From Bryobacteraceae bacterium (GTDB lineage Bacteria > Acidobacteriota > Terriglobia > Bryobacterales > Bryobacteraceae): DNA of 15,526 nt. The DNA lies in NCBI GenBank assembly GCA_025350445.1, contig JANXXV010000356.1, positions 1 to 15,526 of the forward strand, read 5' to 3'. A model generated the notes under the pieces. The model saw only the letters and a list, made by a program, of their open reading frames with translations. It had not been told where the DNA came from and did no database searches. Each line of letters starts with the position of its first letter. Position 1 is the first letter of the stretch. A program made the translations under genes and the position numbers. Shown piece by piece: positions 7,748 to 15,526 of this stretch.

Positions 7748-10700
7748 ATGGAACTAACACTCGGGATTCTGGTTCTTTTCCAGCTCGCCCGCTATCTGAT
7801 GAACCGCGAACGCTTTCGCCATCTGGAAGAAGAAATTGCTGCCGTTTCCGCAGCGTTGGCCCCAGACGGGCCGGACACACAAACGCAAATCCGTGAGCTG
7901 ACCGCCCGCCTTTACCGGCTGGAAAGGAAAGTGGAATCATTGCGAAGCAGCGGAGTGACAGAGCAGCCGATTCCGGCGCCCGTCCCGGCACCCGTGATTG
8001 TGGAGCGGCCGGTAACGCCTCCACCGCTGCCGAAAGCTCCACCCGCGGTTATCGAAGAGAACTTGGTGCAAAAGCCTGAACGCGAACCCGAGCCTCAGCC
8101 CGAGCCGGCGATGACGGCAAGCGAGGCGGCGGGCCCCACGCTTTCAGAGCGGTTCCGCGCCGCCATGGGAGGCGACGAGTGGGAAGCCCTGGTAGGCGGA
8201 AGCCTGCTAAATAAGCTGGGCGCGCTGGTGCTGGTGGTGGGCATCGCGCTGTTTCTCGGTTACTCGTTCACCCAAATGGCCCCGGGCGGACGCGCGGCAA
8301 TCGCGATGGCTGTCAGCGTTTCTATGCTGGCGGCTGGGGTTTGGATTGAACGCGCCGCCAAGTATCGGGTCTTCGCCCGCGGACTGATTGGCGCGGGGTG
8401 GTCCGCGCTCTATGCCACCGCTTACGCGATCTACGCGCTGCCCGCGGCTAAGATCATCGACGACCCTTTTGCCGGGTCGATCGGCGTCGTTCTGGTTGCC
8501 GTGGGAATGATCGGCCATTCGCTGCTGTACCGTTCGCAGGCTCTTACCGCGGTAGCGTACTTCACCGCCTTCGCCGGACTGGCCGCCACTCCGTCCACGC
8601 CGTTCGCTGTGATTGTCCTGGTCCCATTGGCGGTGTCGCTGCTCTACCTGGCTATCCGGTTCGAATGGTACGGGATGGCGGTATTCGGGATTTTTGCCAC
8701 TTACGGAACATGCATTTCGCGTGGCAGTTCGGACGCCCCGCTGTTTTCGACGGAAGGGCTTTTTCTGGTCTACTGGGCGCTGTTTGAAGCTTTCGATTTA
8801 TTGCGTACGCAACGCCGCGCCACGGCTGCGGGACTGGGCTGGATCTCCCCGCTAAACGCCATCGGTTTTCTTGGTCTCTCCTATTCCGCCTGGGCGTCGA
8901 AGGCCCCCGATCAGCTTTGGTTGATGGCCTCCTTCGCGGCGGTGCAATATTTCGCCAGCGCCATGGTCAGAGCGATACTTCGCCCGCCGTCAAGCTTCGC
9001 GGAAACAGACGATCCGCGGACACGGGCCGAGGCGGGAAGCTTCGAATTCTCATTGACGGTCTCCGCGGTTCTGGCCGCGCTGGCCATCGTGGCGCACGTG
9101 CCGGGAATCTGGATGGGCGTCGGCCTGGCGATTGAGGCCGAACTGCTCTACGTGGCCGGAGTCCGTTGGAATTCGCTTGTGTTGCGCGGCCTGGCGGCCA
9201 TCGCGTTTGCATTCTCATTGGGCCGGTTATTCGCATACGATTACCCGGCGGGCGGAACCACGGCGGTGCTCGGACGCAGCATCCGGAACTGGACTCCGCC
9301 TGTTTTGATGCACGTTTTGCTTTTTTACGTGAACCGGGTGTTGCGGCGCCCGAACCTGATCTTCAGCTTCGCGGCCTCTGCGCTGGTTGCGCTGGTGATT
9401 TTCGCCGAGACGCCGAAAGATGTGGCCGGGACGGTCTGGATCGTGTTCGCGGCGATCCTCTTCGAAGCCGGCCTCCGCAAGCGGCTGAGCGAGTTCCGGT
9501 TGCAGGCCTATCTGCTGGCCTTCCTAGGAACCGGCCAATCCACCTTGGCGCACGGAATTTTCATTACTCACCAGTGGCGCAACCTCGCCATCGGGCTGAT
9601 TCTGTTCTATGCCAATGCGCTGCGTTGCCAGTGGATGGCCGAAGGGATACTCGGACCTCTGGAATACAAGTGCCTACAGTGGGCCGCTGCCGCCGGCACC
9701 GTGAGCTTTTCGCTGCTGATGCTGTGGAATACGGTCCCGGCGGCCTATTTCGGGTTAGGCGAATGTTTACTGGCCGCGGTGCTGTTTGAGCTTGGCTTGC
9801 GGAAACTGCCACTGCAATTGCGGTTGCCGGCCTACTTGGTATGGGTCATTGGCATCTTTCAACTGATCAGGCCTGATTCAGGAGCGTCGGCCAAGTTCGC
9901 CGCTTCGCCGTTGGCGCTGTCGTACGCAATCGCGGCTTTGGTGGCGTGGTACTTCTGCGCTCGGGTGACCGCGTCTGCTGCCGGCGCCGCCCCGCAATTG
10001 GACCGCGAAATCCTTCGCCATGCCATGGGGGCGGGTGGCACTCTGTTGGCTATGCGGACCGTTTGGATTGTAACACCCGAACCGATGGTCGCCGCCGCCT
10101 GGGTGGCGATGGCGCTGGTTTGGATGGAACTGGGTCTGCGCTTGAAGACCGCGCCGTTCCGCTGGCTGGGCAATTGCGTAATGGCTACGGTTGCGATCAG
10201 GCTCGCCCTGGTGAATTTCAACTATCCGGATAAACTGCCGGGCGTTGTCCCGGTGATCGCCGCTGCATATTGCCTCTGGTATCGATATGGAAACACATTG
10301 ACGGCCCGGGCATATGTATGGGCCGCCGCCCTCCCGGTGATGATCCTTCTCCATACCGAACTGCCTCACGCGACGGGCACGGTGGGCTGGGCGTATTTCG
10401 CTCTGGCCCTGGTAGCCGCAGGCCAGCGGTTGAGCAATCTCGATTTCACTTGGCAAAGCTACGGGGTGGCCGCGACCGCATTTCTCTACTCAATTTTCAA
10501 TCCGGCGGACACGTGGGCGGCCGCCGCGGTGGTTGCTGCCCTCTATGCCGCCCAGGTACTCTCTGAACGCCGCGGGCGAACGTTCTTCTCCATTCTGGCG
10601 ACACTGCTGCTGACCGCGACCCTCTATGACAAAGTCTCCGGCAGCGTGCTCACCATGGCGTGGGGCGGGGAAGGGCTGGTTCTGTTGGGAATTGGCTTCG

Positions 10701-10894
10701 TGGTCCGTGAGCGGCTGTTGCGATTGCAGGGGCTGGTGCTGTTTTTCGTCTGCATATTGAAACTGTTCCTCTACGACCTGCGAAATCTGGAGACGATGTA
10801 CCGAATCCTCTCATTTATAGCGCTAGGCTTGATTCTGCTGGGTGTTTCGTGGATTTATACCAGGTTCCGCGAGCATGTCCGGAGATATTTGTAG
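7748..10894 (+). CDS. DUF2339 family polytopic membrane protein
   Basis: A 1048-residue integral membrane protein of the DUF2339 family (PF10101 type); biochemical function unknown. A short hydrophobic N terminus (1-18) is followed by a charged, probably coiled-coil stretch (about 20-66) and a Pro/Glu-rich linker (about 73-125). The family hallmark follows: WEALVGGSLLNKLGAL beginning at Trp145, continuing into the first long membrane helix. From there to the end it is nearly all hydrophobic helices joined by short loops, with well over twenty membrane segments. Some blocks look internally repeated, with recurrent patterns like LFELGLRK, ILFEAGLRKRL and WMELGLRLK around 570, 685 and 795. The C terminus has LFLYDLRNLETMYRILSFI, typical of the family. 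Full length, no disruption. Start at the 7748 ATG: no strong ribosome site, but the sequence begins directly with the N-terminal helix. Confidence 0.9.
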   Translation: MELTLGILVLFQLARYLMNRERFRHLEEEIAAVSAALAPDGPDTQTQIRELTARLYRLERKVESLRSSGVTEQPIPAPVPAPVIVERPVTPPPLPKAPPAVIEENLVQKPEREPEPQPEPAMTASEAAGPTLSERFRAAMGGDEWEALVGGSLLNKLGALVLVVGIALFLGYSFTQMAPGGRAAIAMAVSVSMLAAGVWIERAAKYRVFARGLIGAGWSALYATAYAIYALPAAKIIDDPFAGSIGVVLVAVGMIGHSLLYRSQALTAVAYFTAFAGLAATPSTPFAVIVLVPLAVSLLYLAIRFEWYGMAVFGIFATYGTCISRGSSDAPLFSTEGLFLVYWALFEAFDLLRTQRRATAAGLGWISPLNAIGFLGLSYSAWASKAPDQLWLMASFAAVQYFASAMVRAILRPPSSFAETDDPRTRAEAGSFEFSLTVSAVLAALAIVAHVPGIWMGVGLAIEAELLYVAGVRWNSLVLRGLAAIAFAFSLGRLFAYDYPAGGTTAVLGRSIRNWTPPVLMHVLLFYVNRVLRRPNLIFSFAASALVALVIFAETPKDVAGTVWIVFAAILFEAGLRKRLSEFRLQAYLLAFLGTGQSTLAHGIFITHQWRNLAIGLILFYANALRCQWMAEGILGPLEYKCLQWAAAAGTVSFSLLMLWNTVPAAYFGLGECLLAAVLFELGLRKLPLQLRLPAYLVWVIGIFQLIRPDSGASAKFAASPLALSYAIAALVAWYFCARVTASAAGAAPQLDREILRHAMGAGGTLLAMRTVWIVTPEPMVAAAWVAMALVWMELGLRLKTAPFRWLGNCVMATVAIRLALVNFNYPDKLPGVVPVIAAAYCLWYRYGNTLTARAYVWAAALPVMILLHTELPHATGTVGWAYFALALVAAGQRLSNLDFTWQSYGVAATAFLYSIFNPADTWAAAAVVAALYAAQVLSERRGRTFFSILATLLLTATLYDKVSGSVLTMAWGGEGLVLLGIGFVVRERLLRLQGLVLFFVCILKLFLYDLRNLETMYRILSFIALGLILLGVSWIYTRFREHVRRYL

Positions 10895-11207
10895 AGATAA
10901 GCTGAATTGCCGCCGCCCCGGCCTGAACCATCGTACGAATCTCATGCCAGGGCGCTGGCCAGTTCCCAGGTCCTTCCGGCGGGATACTGGCTGGCCGCGG
11001 TGTTCAAGGCAAACCTGCATCGAGAGAGCCGGGTACCACTTCCGGCAAATGAATGGCCAAGGTATAGGCACACGAAAAGCGTCGTAAGGCAGATAGCAGA
11101 GAAAGCAAGTGCGCACCGAAGGGTCCGGCCTTAGGGCATGGTGTATAGCCCATGGAGGCGTGTTGTACTATCTAGTGTAAAATGTTGTGGAAAACGATCT
11201 TTCGGCC
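10895..11207. other. Gene-poor stretch after DUF2339 gene; possible gene remnant
   Basis: No recognisable gene. The first part (to about 11060) is GC-rich, and open frames run on both strands: plus 10907-11134 (75 codons, TTG start) and minus about 10942-11130 (63 codons, no ATG). The minus frame has a hydrophobic signal-like beginning, then RFALNTAASQYPAGRTWELA with GC-rich third positions, then a stop. Just past the stop, a second frame reads WHEIRTMVQAGAAAIQLIS. That is what a decayed minus-strand gene would look like, but I cannot name a family. Composition drops in GC from about 11061, right after the first copy of the 17-bp repeat. Confidence 0.3.
11044..11060 (+). repeat. 17-bp direct repeat, left copy
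   Basis: GGCAAATGAATGGCCAA, identical to the copy at 11990-12006 and extending no further on either side. The two copies bound the lower-GC NYN gene segment. It could be an attachment-type site, the footprint of an insertion, or a shared regulatory site. Confidence 0.7.
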
Positions 11208-11235
11208 TTGCGCTTTGCGCGATACAGACGATAAT
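11208..11235 (+). promoter_or_regulatory. Possible sigma70 promoter upstream of NYN gene/small RNA
   Basis: A -35-like TTGCGC (11208-11213) is followed after 16 nt by GATAAT (11230-11235), predicting a start near 11242. The -10 is good and the -35 moderate. Just downstream is the dyad GTGCAA-C-TTGCAC (11249-11261), placed where a repressor could block transcription. Confidence 0.4.
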
Positions 11236-11241
11236 AGTCTT

Positions 11242-11340
11242 AATGTAGGTGCAACTTGCACTTACTGAATTTTATCCGATACGCTCGTAGGCGAGCTGCT
11301 ATACACTGCCCCCAGAGACTACTTGTCGCTGGGGGCTTTA
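11242..11340 (+). ncRNA. Candidate small RNA or attenuator leader before NYN gene
   Basis: About 100 nt that would run from the predicted start to a terminator-like hairpin. It contains the dyad GTGCAA/TTGCAC (11249-11261), a perfect stem-loop GCTCG-TAGG-CGAGC (11283-11296), and an 8-bp GC-rich stem followed by TTTAT. It matches no RNA family I recognise. Because the NYN coding region begins only 13 nt after it, it could be a leader in which termination and readthrough decide expression. Confidence 0.3.
11308..11339 (+). terminator. Rho-independent terminator-like hairpin just before NYN start
   Basis: GCCCCCAG (11308-11315) pairs perfectly with CTGGGGGC (11329-11336) over a 13-nt loop and is followed by TTT then AT. 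This has terminator form although the T-run is short. It ends 13 nt before the NYN ATG, an unusual place unless it ends a small RNA or attenuates the gene. Confidence 0.5.
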
Positions 11341-11352
11341 TCGTATCTGCCA

Positions 11353-11940
11353 ATGAGTCATGAACGGATCGCTATCTTGATAGACGGAGGGCATCTCCGC
11401 GTACTCTCTAAGCAGGCCACTAAGCGTTATGATAATGCACTGATCGAATCAGTTGCCCTCCATTGCAAGATTCAAGGGGAAGAAATTCACCGCATCCTGT
11501 ATTATGACTGCGCTCCATACAAGGGCTCCGCAAAGCTCCCAGTATCCGGGCAGATGCATGACTTTAAGGGCTCAGACCTTTGGCTAGCGGAACTGTCCCG
11601 GAAAGATCTTTTTGCTGTCAGGCGAGGAGTACTGAAATTTAGAGGGTGGAAAGTAAAGAGCGTCCCAGTTTCCCCAGCTTCGCTCCAGGATTCAGATTTC
11701 GCCCCAGTGTTTGAGCAAAAGGGTGTCGATATGAGAATCGGCCTCGATATAGCGCTATTCTCTCAGACACATTCAGTCAACCGTATAGTGCTAATTTCAA
11801 ACGATACTGATTGTGTAGCTGCGTTAAAATTTGCACGCCGGGCTGGTCTCCAAATCGTTCTCGTAGCATTGCCGAATAGCCAAACAGCTCCTGAGCGACT
11901 GGCTCATGCCGATTTCAAGCGCGAGATACCGTGGCCTTAG
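11353..11940 (+). CDS. NYN domain (PIN-like nuclease, LabA/DUF88 type) protein
   Basis: A 195-residue single-domain protein of the NYN family, PIN-like metal-dependent RNases. Acidic metal-site residues sit in the expected order: IDGG with Asp11, YYDCAP (Asp52), KGVDMRIGLD (Asp126, Asp132) and SNDTDC (Asp151, Asp153). No extra targeting, membrane or partner domain is present. RNA cleavage is inferred from the family; the substrate is unknown. The ATG at 11353 gives the family N terminus (RIAILIDGG) at once. A TTG ten codons earlier (11323) lies inside the terminator-like hairpin and is unlikely. There is no clear Shine-Dalgarno. Its base composition is visibly lower in GC than the flanking genes, and it lies between two 17-bp direct repeats, both suggesting acquisition by transfer. 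Confidence 0.85.
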   Translation: MSHERIAILIDGGHLRVLSKQATKRYDNALIESVALHCKIQGEEIHRILYYDCAPYKGSAKLPVSGQMHDFKGSDLWLAELSRKDLFAVRRGVLKFRGWKVKSVPVSPASLQDSDFAPVFEQKGVDMRIGLDIALFSQTHSVNRIVLISNDTDCVAALKFARRAGLQIVLVALPNSQTAPERLAHADFKREIPWP

Positions 11941-11989
11941 CCCAAACCACGATTAAAAGCCCTTAACATTCAGACTGACCCACGACCAT

Positions 11990-12006
11990 GGCAAATGAAT
12001 GGCCAA
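11990..12006 (+). repeat. 17-bp direct repeat, right copy
   Basis: Second perfect copy of the sequence at 11044-11060. It ends 7 bases before the -35 box of the str operon promoter, so whatever event placed the NYN segment here ended at the edge of this promoter. Confidence 0.7.
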
Positions 12007-12013
12007 CCGGATG

Positions 12014-12042
12014 TTGACAAAACAGACATAGTTACGTAAGAT
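12014..12042 (+). promoter_or_regulatory. Sigma70-type promoter of the str operon
   Basis: A perfect -35 TTGACA (12014-12019), a 17-nt spacer, and -10 TAAGAT (12037-12042). Start expected near 12049. It is the best promoter in the window, as expected for a ribosomal protein operon, and would give an unusually long leader. A weaker second candidate, TTGGTG (12323-12328) with TAAGTA (12346-12351), would give a short leader instead. Confidence 0.7.
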
Positions 12043-12048
12043 GGAAAG

Positions 12049-12385
12049 GTTTGGCGAGTTGATTTCTTCTACTCCTGCGCTACCCTTCCCAGTGCCTTCG
12101 GGCGGCAAGGCTACCGTAAGTCGTTGTAAAGACTAGGTAGCTACGTTATGGGAACCCGGCTGGGAGTCGGCCCCGAGGCTTTAGCGGATTACGCCGCTTT
12201 CAGCATGGGCCAGTCTGAAGTGCTACCCTCGCAAGTCTGGGACGGTGAACAAAAATATACCGCTTCCCTCGTTTTTCGATCTTGGTGTTTTTACCTTCGG
12301 CGGCGCTTTTCCGATGTTTGGATTGGTGTGTCGAGCATTGCTTTGTAAGTAATTCAACAGTTTCTAAGTTCAAGAGAGGAAATTC
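12049..12385 (+). promoter_or_regulatory. Long structured 5' leader of the str operon
   Basis: About 337 nt between the predicted start and rpsL with no convincing gene. It holds several stem-loops: GCC-TTCG-GGC with a UUCG loop (12094-12103), GCTACC/GGTAGC with inner AGTC/GACT (12110-12141), CCGGCT/AGTCGG (about 12156-12170, one wobble), AGCGG/CCGCT (12183-12198) and CCAGTCT/AGTCTGG (about 12210-12240, one mismatch). GCTACC occurs three times (12079, 12110, 12222) and its complement GGTAGC once (12136), so alternative folds are possible. This may be a regulatory leader or a separate small RNA gene. The 66-codon frame at 12148-12348 has no good ribosome site. Confidence 0.4.
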
Positions 12386-12760
12386 GTGCCGACGTTTAAT
12401 CAACTCGTGCGAAAGGGCAGGAAATCGCCACGTTACAAGACGGCGAGTCCAGCTCTTCAGGCCTGCCCGCAAAAGCGCGGCGTCTGTACGCGTGTTTACA
12501 CAACCACTCCGAAGAAGCCGAATTCGGCCCTTCGCAAGGTGGCCCGCGTGCGGTTGACCAACGGTATTGAGGTCACCACTTATATCCCGGGCGTTGGCCA
12601 TAACTTGCAGGAGCACTCCATTGTGCTCATTCGCGGTGGCCGCGTGAAGGATCTTCCTGGTGTGCGTTACCACGTTGTCCGCGGCACTCTGGATACGGCT
12701 GGCGTTGCCAACCGGAAACAGAGCCGGTCGAAGTATGGCGCCAAGAGACCGAAGTCGTAG
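12386..12760 (+). CDS. rpsL: 30S ribosomal protein S12
   Basis: A 124-residue S12, full length, a decoding-centre protein of the small subunit. The family signatures are clear: [28 protein letters not shown] with Lys43, and [19 protein letters not shown] with Lys88 and Asp89. Lys43 and Lys88, whose replacement is known to give streptomycin resistance, are the usual residues. Asp89 is the conserved position that RimO modifies in other bacteria. The start is GTG at 12386, with AGAGAGGA at 12373-12380 five bases upstream. First gene of the str operon, 16 bp before rpsG. Confidence 0.98.
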   Translation: MPTFNQLVRKGRKSPRYKTASPALQACPQKRGVCTRVYTTTPKKPNSALRKVARVRLTNGIEVTTYIPGVGHNLQEHSIVLIRGGRVKDLPGVRYHVVRGTLDTAGVANRKQSRSKYGAKRPKS

Positions 12761-12776
12761 GTAGAAGGGAACTAAT

Positions 12777-13247
12777 ATGTCACGCAGACGAAGAGCTGAA
12801 ACCCGCGAGATCCTGCCGGATCCGGTCTACAATTCCACCCTCGCGGAGAAGTTTGTTAACTCCATGATGTGGGACGGAAAGAAAACCGTAGCCCAGGGTA
12901 TCTTCTATACCGCCATGGAAACTCTGAAAGAGCGCAGTGGCGACGATCCATTGAAGTTATTCAAGAAGGCGGTTGAGAATTGCAAGCCGCTGCTCGAAGT
13001 GAAAACCCGCCGTGTCGGTGGCGCCAATTATCAGGTGCCCGTTGAGGTTTCGCAGAATCGCCGGACCAGCCTCGCGATCCGCTGGATTTTGTTGAACGCC
13101 CGCAGCCGTCCGGACAAGGGTATGCACGAGAAGCTGGCCAATGAGCTTGGCGACGCCGCCAACAGCCGCGGTGGCGCAATCAAGAAAAAGGACGATGTTC
13201 ACCGTATGGCCGAAGCCAACAAAGCTTTTGCCCACTACCGTTGGTAA
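12777..13247 (+). CDS. rpsG: 30S ribosomal protein S7
   Basis: A 156-residue S7, full length, the primary 16S rRNA binder of the 30S head. It starts [19 protein letters not shown] and has the conserved [12 protein letters not shown] and [12 protein letters not shown] segments. ATG at 12777 with AGAAGGGA at 12763-12770. It lies 16 bp after rpsL and 21 bp before fusA, the classical order rpsL-rpsG-fusA-tuf. In E. coli S7 represses this operon through the rpsL-rpsG gap; here that gap is only 16 bp, too short for that known binding structure. Confidence 0.98.
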   Translation: MSRRRRAETREILPDPVYNSTLAEKFVNSMMWDGKKTVAQGIFYTAMETLKERSGDDPLKLFKKAVENCKPLLEVKTRRVGGANYQVPVEVSQNRRTSLAIRWILLNARSRPDKGMHEKLANELGDAANSRGGAIKKKDDVHRMAEANKAFAHYRW

Positions 13248-13268
13248 TCTGAATTAATTAAGTTATCT

Positions 13269-15359
13269 ATGCCACGCACTGTTCCACTTCAGAAAATGAG
13301 AAACATCGGCATCATGGCCCACATTGATGCCGGTAAAACCACCACTACGGAGCGAATCCTCTATTACACCGGCCGTACGTATAAGATCGGTGAGGTTCAT
13401 GAAGGCACTGCCACCATGGACTGGATGGAGCAAGAGCAGGAACGCGGTATCACCATTACTTCGGCGGCAACTACTTGCCACTGGGGTGATTATCAAGTCA
13501 ACATTATCGATACTCCCGGCCACGTGGATTTTACCGCCGAAGTGGAGCGCAGTCTTCGGGTTCTGGACGGCGCGGTTGCCGTTTTCGATGCCGTGGCTGG
13601 AGTGCAGCCGCAGTCGGAAACCGTTTGGCGCCAGGCTGATAAGTACAAAGTGCCTCGTATTTGCTTCATGAATAAGATGGACCGCGTAGGGGCCGACTTC
13701 TATCGCTCCATCGCCACCATTGTGGAGAGATTGAAAGCCCGCCCGGTTGCCATTCAGATTCCCGTCGGCGCGGAAGATAAATTCCTCGGCGTAGTCAACC
13801 TCGTCACTATGAAGGCGCGCATCTGGCGCGACGAGACGTTGGGCGCGGAATTCGACGAAGTGGAAATTCCGGAAGATTTGCGCGAAACCGCGGCAACTTA
13901 CCGGGAGCAACTAGTGGAAGCGGTCTCGGAATCGGACGACGCCCTCTTTGAGAAATTTGTGGAAGGCAAGCCGATCAGCGAGGCCGAACTAATGGCCGGT
14001 ATCCGCAAGGCCACCATCTCGATGAAGATCTTCCCGGTCATCTGCGGCAGCTCGTTCAAGAACAAGGGCGTGCAGGACATGCTGGATGCAGTCGTAGACT
14101 TCCTGCCGTCTCCGCTGGACGTTCCGCCGATGATGGGCACCGATCCCGATAATAAAGAAATCAGCATCGAGCGCCACCCTTCAGACACCGATCCGTTCTC
14201 GGGTTTGATATTCAAGATTATGACCGACCCGTTCGTCGGCCAACTTTGCTTCCTGCGCGTCTATTCGGGCAAGCTGAGCACCGGCGACACCGTGTACAAT
14301 CCGGGAAAAAATAAGAAGGAGCGCATCGGACGGCTAGTCCGGATGCACGCCAACAAGCGCGAAGAAGTGCAGGAAGTGCTCGCTGGCGACATCGTCGCGG
14401 CGGTGGGATTGAAGACCACTCAGACCGGCGATACTGTTTGCGATGAGAAGCACCCCATCGTGCTGGAATCGATTGACTTTCCGGCACCCGTTATTCAGCT
14501 CGCTATCGAGCCGAAGACCAAGGTAGATCAGGAAAAGCTGGGCGTCGCCATCCACAAACTGGTGAACGAAGATCCCACTCTGAAGGTTTCCACCGATCCC
14601 GAGACCGGCCAGACCATTCTTGCCGGCATGGGCGAGTTGCACCTTGAAATCATCGTGGAACGCATGCAGCGCGAATTCGGCGTGGGCGCTAATGTCGGAA
14701 AGCCCCAAGTGGCCTATCGCGAAACGATTCGTCAGACTGCGGAATACGATTACACACACAAAAAACAGACGGGTGGCAGCGGACAATACGCCAGAGTCAA
14801 GCTACGTGTCGAGCCGTTTCCCGGGGGCGAGTTTGAATTCGTCGACGAAGTCAAGGGCGGCAACATTCCGAAAGAGTTCATTTCCGCGATTGAGAAAGGT
14901 GTAAAAGAAGCGCTCGAAGGCGGCATTTTGGCGGGCTACGCGATGTCCGACATTCGGGTCGTAGCCTTCGACGGTGCTTATCACGACGTTGATTCTTCGG
15001 AAATGGCGTTTAAAATTTGCAGTTCGATTTGCGTGAAGGAAGCGTGCAGGAAAGCGAAAGCCGTTCTGCTGGAACCGGTGATGCGGGTCGAAGTAGTAGT
15101 GCCCGACGAGTACATGGGTACGGTGAACGGAGATCTTATTTCCCGCCGTGGCCGCCTCGAAGGTACCGAGGTCATGGGCGGTGCGCAGATTATTAAGGCG
15201 CTGGTTCCGCTCTCCGAAATGTTTGGCTACGCCACCGAACTCCGTTCCAGAACACAGGGACGCGGAGCGTTTACGATGCACTTCGGTCAATACGAAGAAG
15301 TTCCGAGAAGCATCGCGGAAGAGATTGTGAGCAAGGCCCAGGGCAAAGTTACTAAGTAA
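13269..15359 (+). CDS. fusA: Elongation factor G
   Basis: A 696-residue translational GTPase that drives tRNA-mRNA translocation on the ribosome. The G motifs are all present: AHIDAGKT (17-24), RGITIT (59-64), DTPGH (81-85) and NKMD (135-138). Domain II follows from about 300, then domain IV with the [18 protein letters not shown] signature around 490-510, and a domain V ending before the Lys-rich C terminus. Length and signatures are those of the canonical EF-G. Start at the 13269 ATG gives the usual N terminus ([20 protein letters not shown]). The upstream sequence is AT-rich with no strong ribosome site, so coupling to rpsG translation 21 bp upstream is possible. A second ATG at 13296 is less likely. 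Confidence 0.98.
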   Translation: MPRTVPLQKMRNIGIMAHIDAGKTTTTERILYYTGRTYKIGEVHEGTATMDWMEQEQERGITITSAATTCHWGDYQVNIIDTPGHVDFTAEVERSLRVLDGAVAVFDAVAGVQPQSETVWRQADKYKVPRICFMNKMDRVGADFYRSIATIVERLKARPVAIQIPVGAEDKFLGVVNLVTMKARIWRDETLGAEFDEVEIPEDLRETAATYREQLVEAVSESDDALFEKFVEGKPISEAELMAGIRKATISMKIFPVICGSSFKNKGVQDMLDAVVDFLPSPLDVPPMMGTDPDNKEISIERHPSDTDPFSGLIFKIMTDPFVGQLCFLRVYSGKLSTGDTVYNPGKNKKERIGRLVRMHANKREEVQEVLAGDIVAAVGLKTTQTGDTVCDEKHPIVLESIDFPAPVIQLAIEPKTKVDQEKLGVAIHKLVNEDPTLKVSTDPETGQTILAGMGELHLEIIVERMQREFGVGANVGKPQVAYRETIRQTAEYDYTHKKQTGGSGQYARVKLRVEPFPGGEFEFVDEVKGGNIPKEFISAIEKGVKEALEGGILAGYAMSDIRVVAFDGAYHDVDSSEMAFKICSSICVKEACRKAKAVLLEPVMRVEVVVPDEYMGTVNGDLISRRGRLEGTEVMGGAQIIKALVPLSEMFGYATELRSRTQGRGAFTMHFGQYEEVPRSIAEEIVSKAQGKVTK

Positions 15360-15385
15360 ACAATTTTTCAGGAGACAAGAGCGAA

Positions 15386-15526
15386 ATGGCGAAGGAAAAA
15401 TTTGACCGCAGTAAGCCGCACGTAAATATCGGGACGATCGGACACATCGATCACGGCAAGACGACTCTGACGGCGGCCATAACGAAGACGCTGTCGAAGC
15501 ACAATCCAAAGAACAAATTCCGGAGC
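15386..15526 (+). CDS. tuf: Elongation factor Tu (3' partial, 47 codons)
   Basis: The N-terminal 47 residues of EF-Tu, the GTPase that brings aminoacyl-tRNA to the ribosome. It begins [20 protein letters not shown] and contains the P-loop GHIDHGKTT (19-27); many proteobacterial EF-Tu proteins have Val in place of Ile21. ATG at 15386, with AGGAG at 15370-15374, 26 bp after the fusA stop, completing the str operon order. The gene runs off the window. Confidence 0.96.
   Translation, partial: MAKEKFDRSKPHVNIGTIGHIDHGKTTLTAAITKTLSKHNPKNKFRS

Noticed and set aside
11323..11352. TTG start giving the NYN protein ten more residues
   Set aside because: The codon lies in the loop of the terminator-like hairpin and the extra residues do not match the family start.
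12148..12348. 66-codon open frame in the rpsL leader
   Set aside because: No ribosome site, no family resemblance, and it overlaps several strong stem-loops; RNA structure explains it better.
13263..13910. Minus-strand 215-codon frame opposite fusA
   Set aside because: Antisense to highly conserved EF-G domain I; no family features.
14802..15509. Minus-strand 235-codon frame across the fusA end and tuf start
   Set aside because: Antisense to two conserved elongation factor genes and their junction; no family features.

Overview
The window looks like chromosomal DNA of a soil-type Acidobacteriota, probably of the Solibacter/Bryobacter sort. The reasons are the Oar-like TonB-dependent receptor, the multiheme cytochrome fused to TPRs, the large DUF2339 membrane protein, and a GC-rich background with acidobacterial-looking proteins. 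The assignment is inferred from protein style and not from a database match.

Layout. Positions 1-2843 (+) hold the C-terminal part of an outer-membrane TonB-dependent receptor cut by the window edge. A long hairpin follows, then an Asp/Glu-racemase-fold protein (2934-3629, +) that lacks both catalytic cysteines. A structured convergent intergenic region (3630-3846) separates it from a minus-strand pair: a heptaheme c-type cytochrome/TPR lipoprotein (3847-6105) and, just upstream of it, a sigma-54 activator gene (6125-7634) broken by a frameshift after Walker A and carrying a Lys in Walker B. Divergent from these is a 1048-aa DUF2339 polytopic membrane protein (7748-10894, +).

From 10895 to 12385 the sequence is unusual. 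A lower-GC segment of roughly 0.93 kb with a single NYN-domain (PIN-like nuclease) gene lies between two perfect 17-bp direct repeats (11044-11060 and 11990-12006). In front of the NYN gene is a short promoter/hairpin/terminator-like unit that could be a small RNA or an attenuator. Eight bases after the second repeat begins a strong sigma70-type promoter, followed by a leader of about 340 nt rich in hairpins, which leads into the str operon: rpsL, rpsG, fusA and the first 47 codons of tuf (running off the end).

The str operon is the ordinary core here (ribosomal proteins S12 and S7, EF-G, EF-Tu). The most interesting parts are the repeat-bounded NYN cassette beside the str promoter, the structured str leader, the decayed sigma-54 activator in front of an intact cytochrome gene, and the cysteine-less racemase homologue. 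No tRNA, rRNA, CRISPR array or complete insertion sequence was found.
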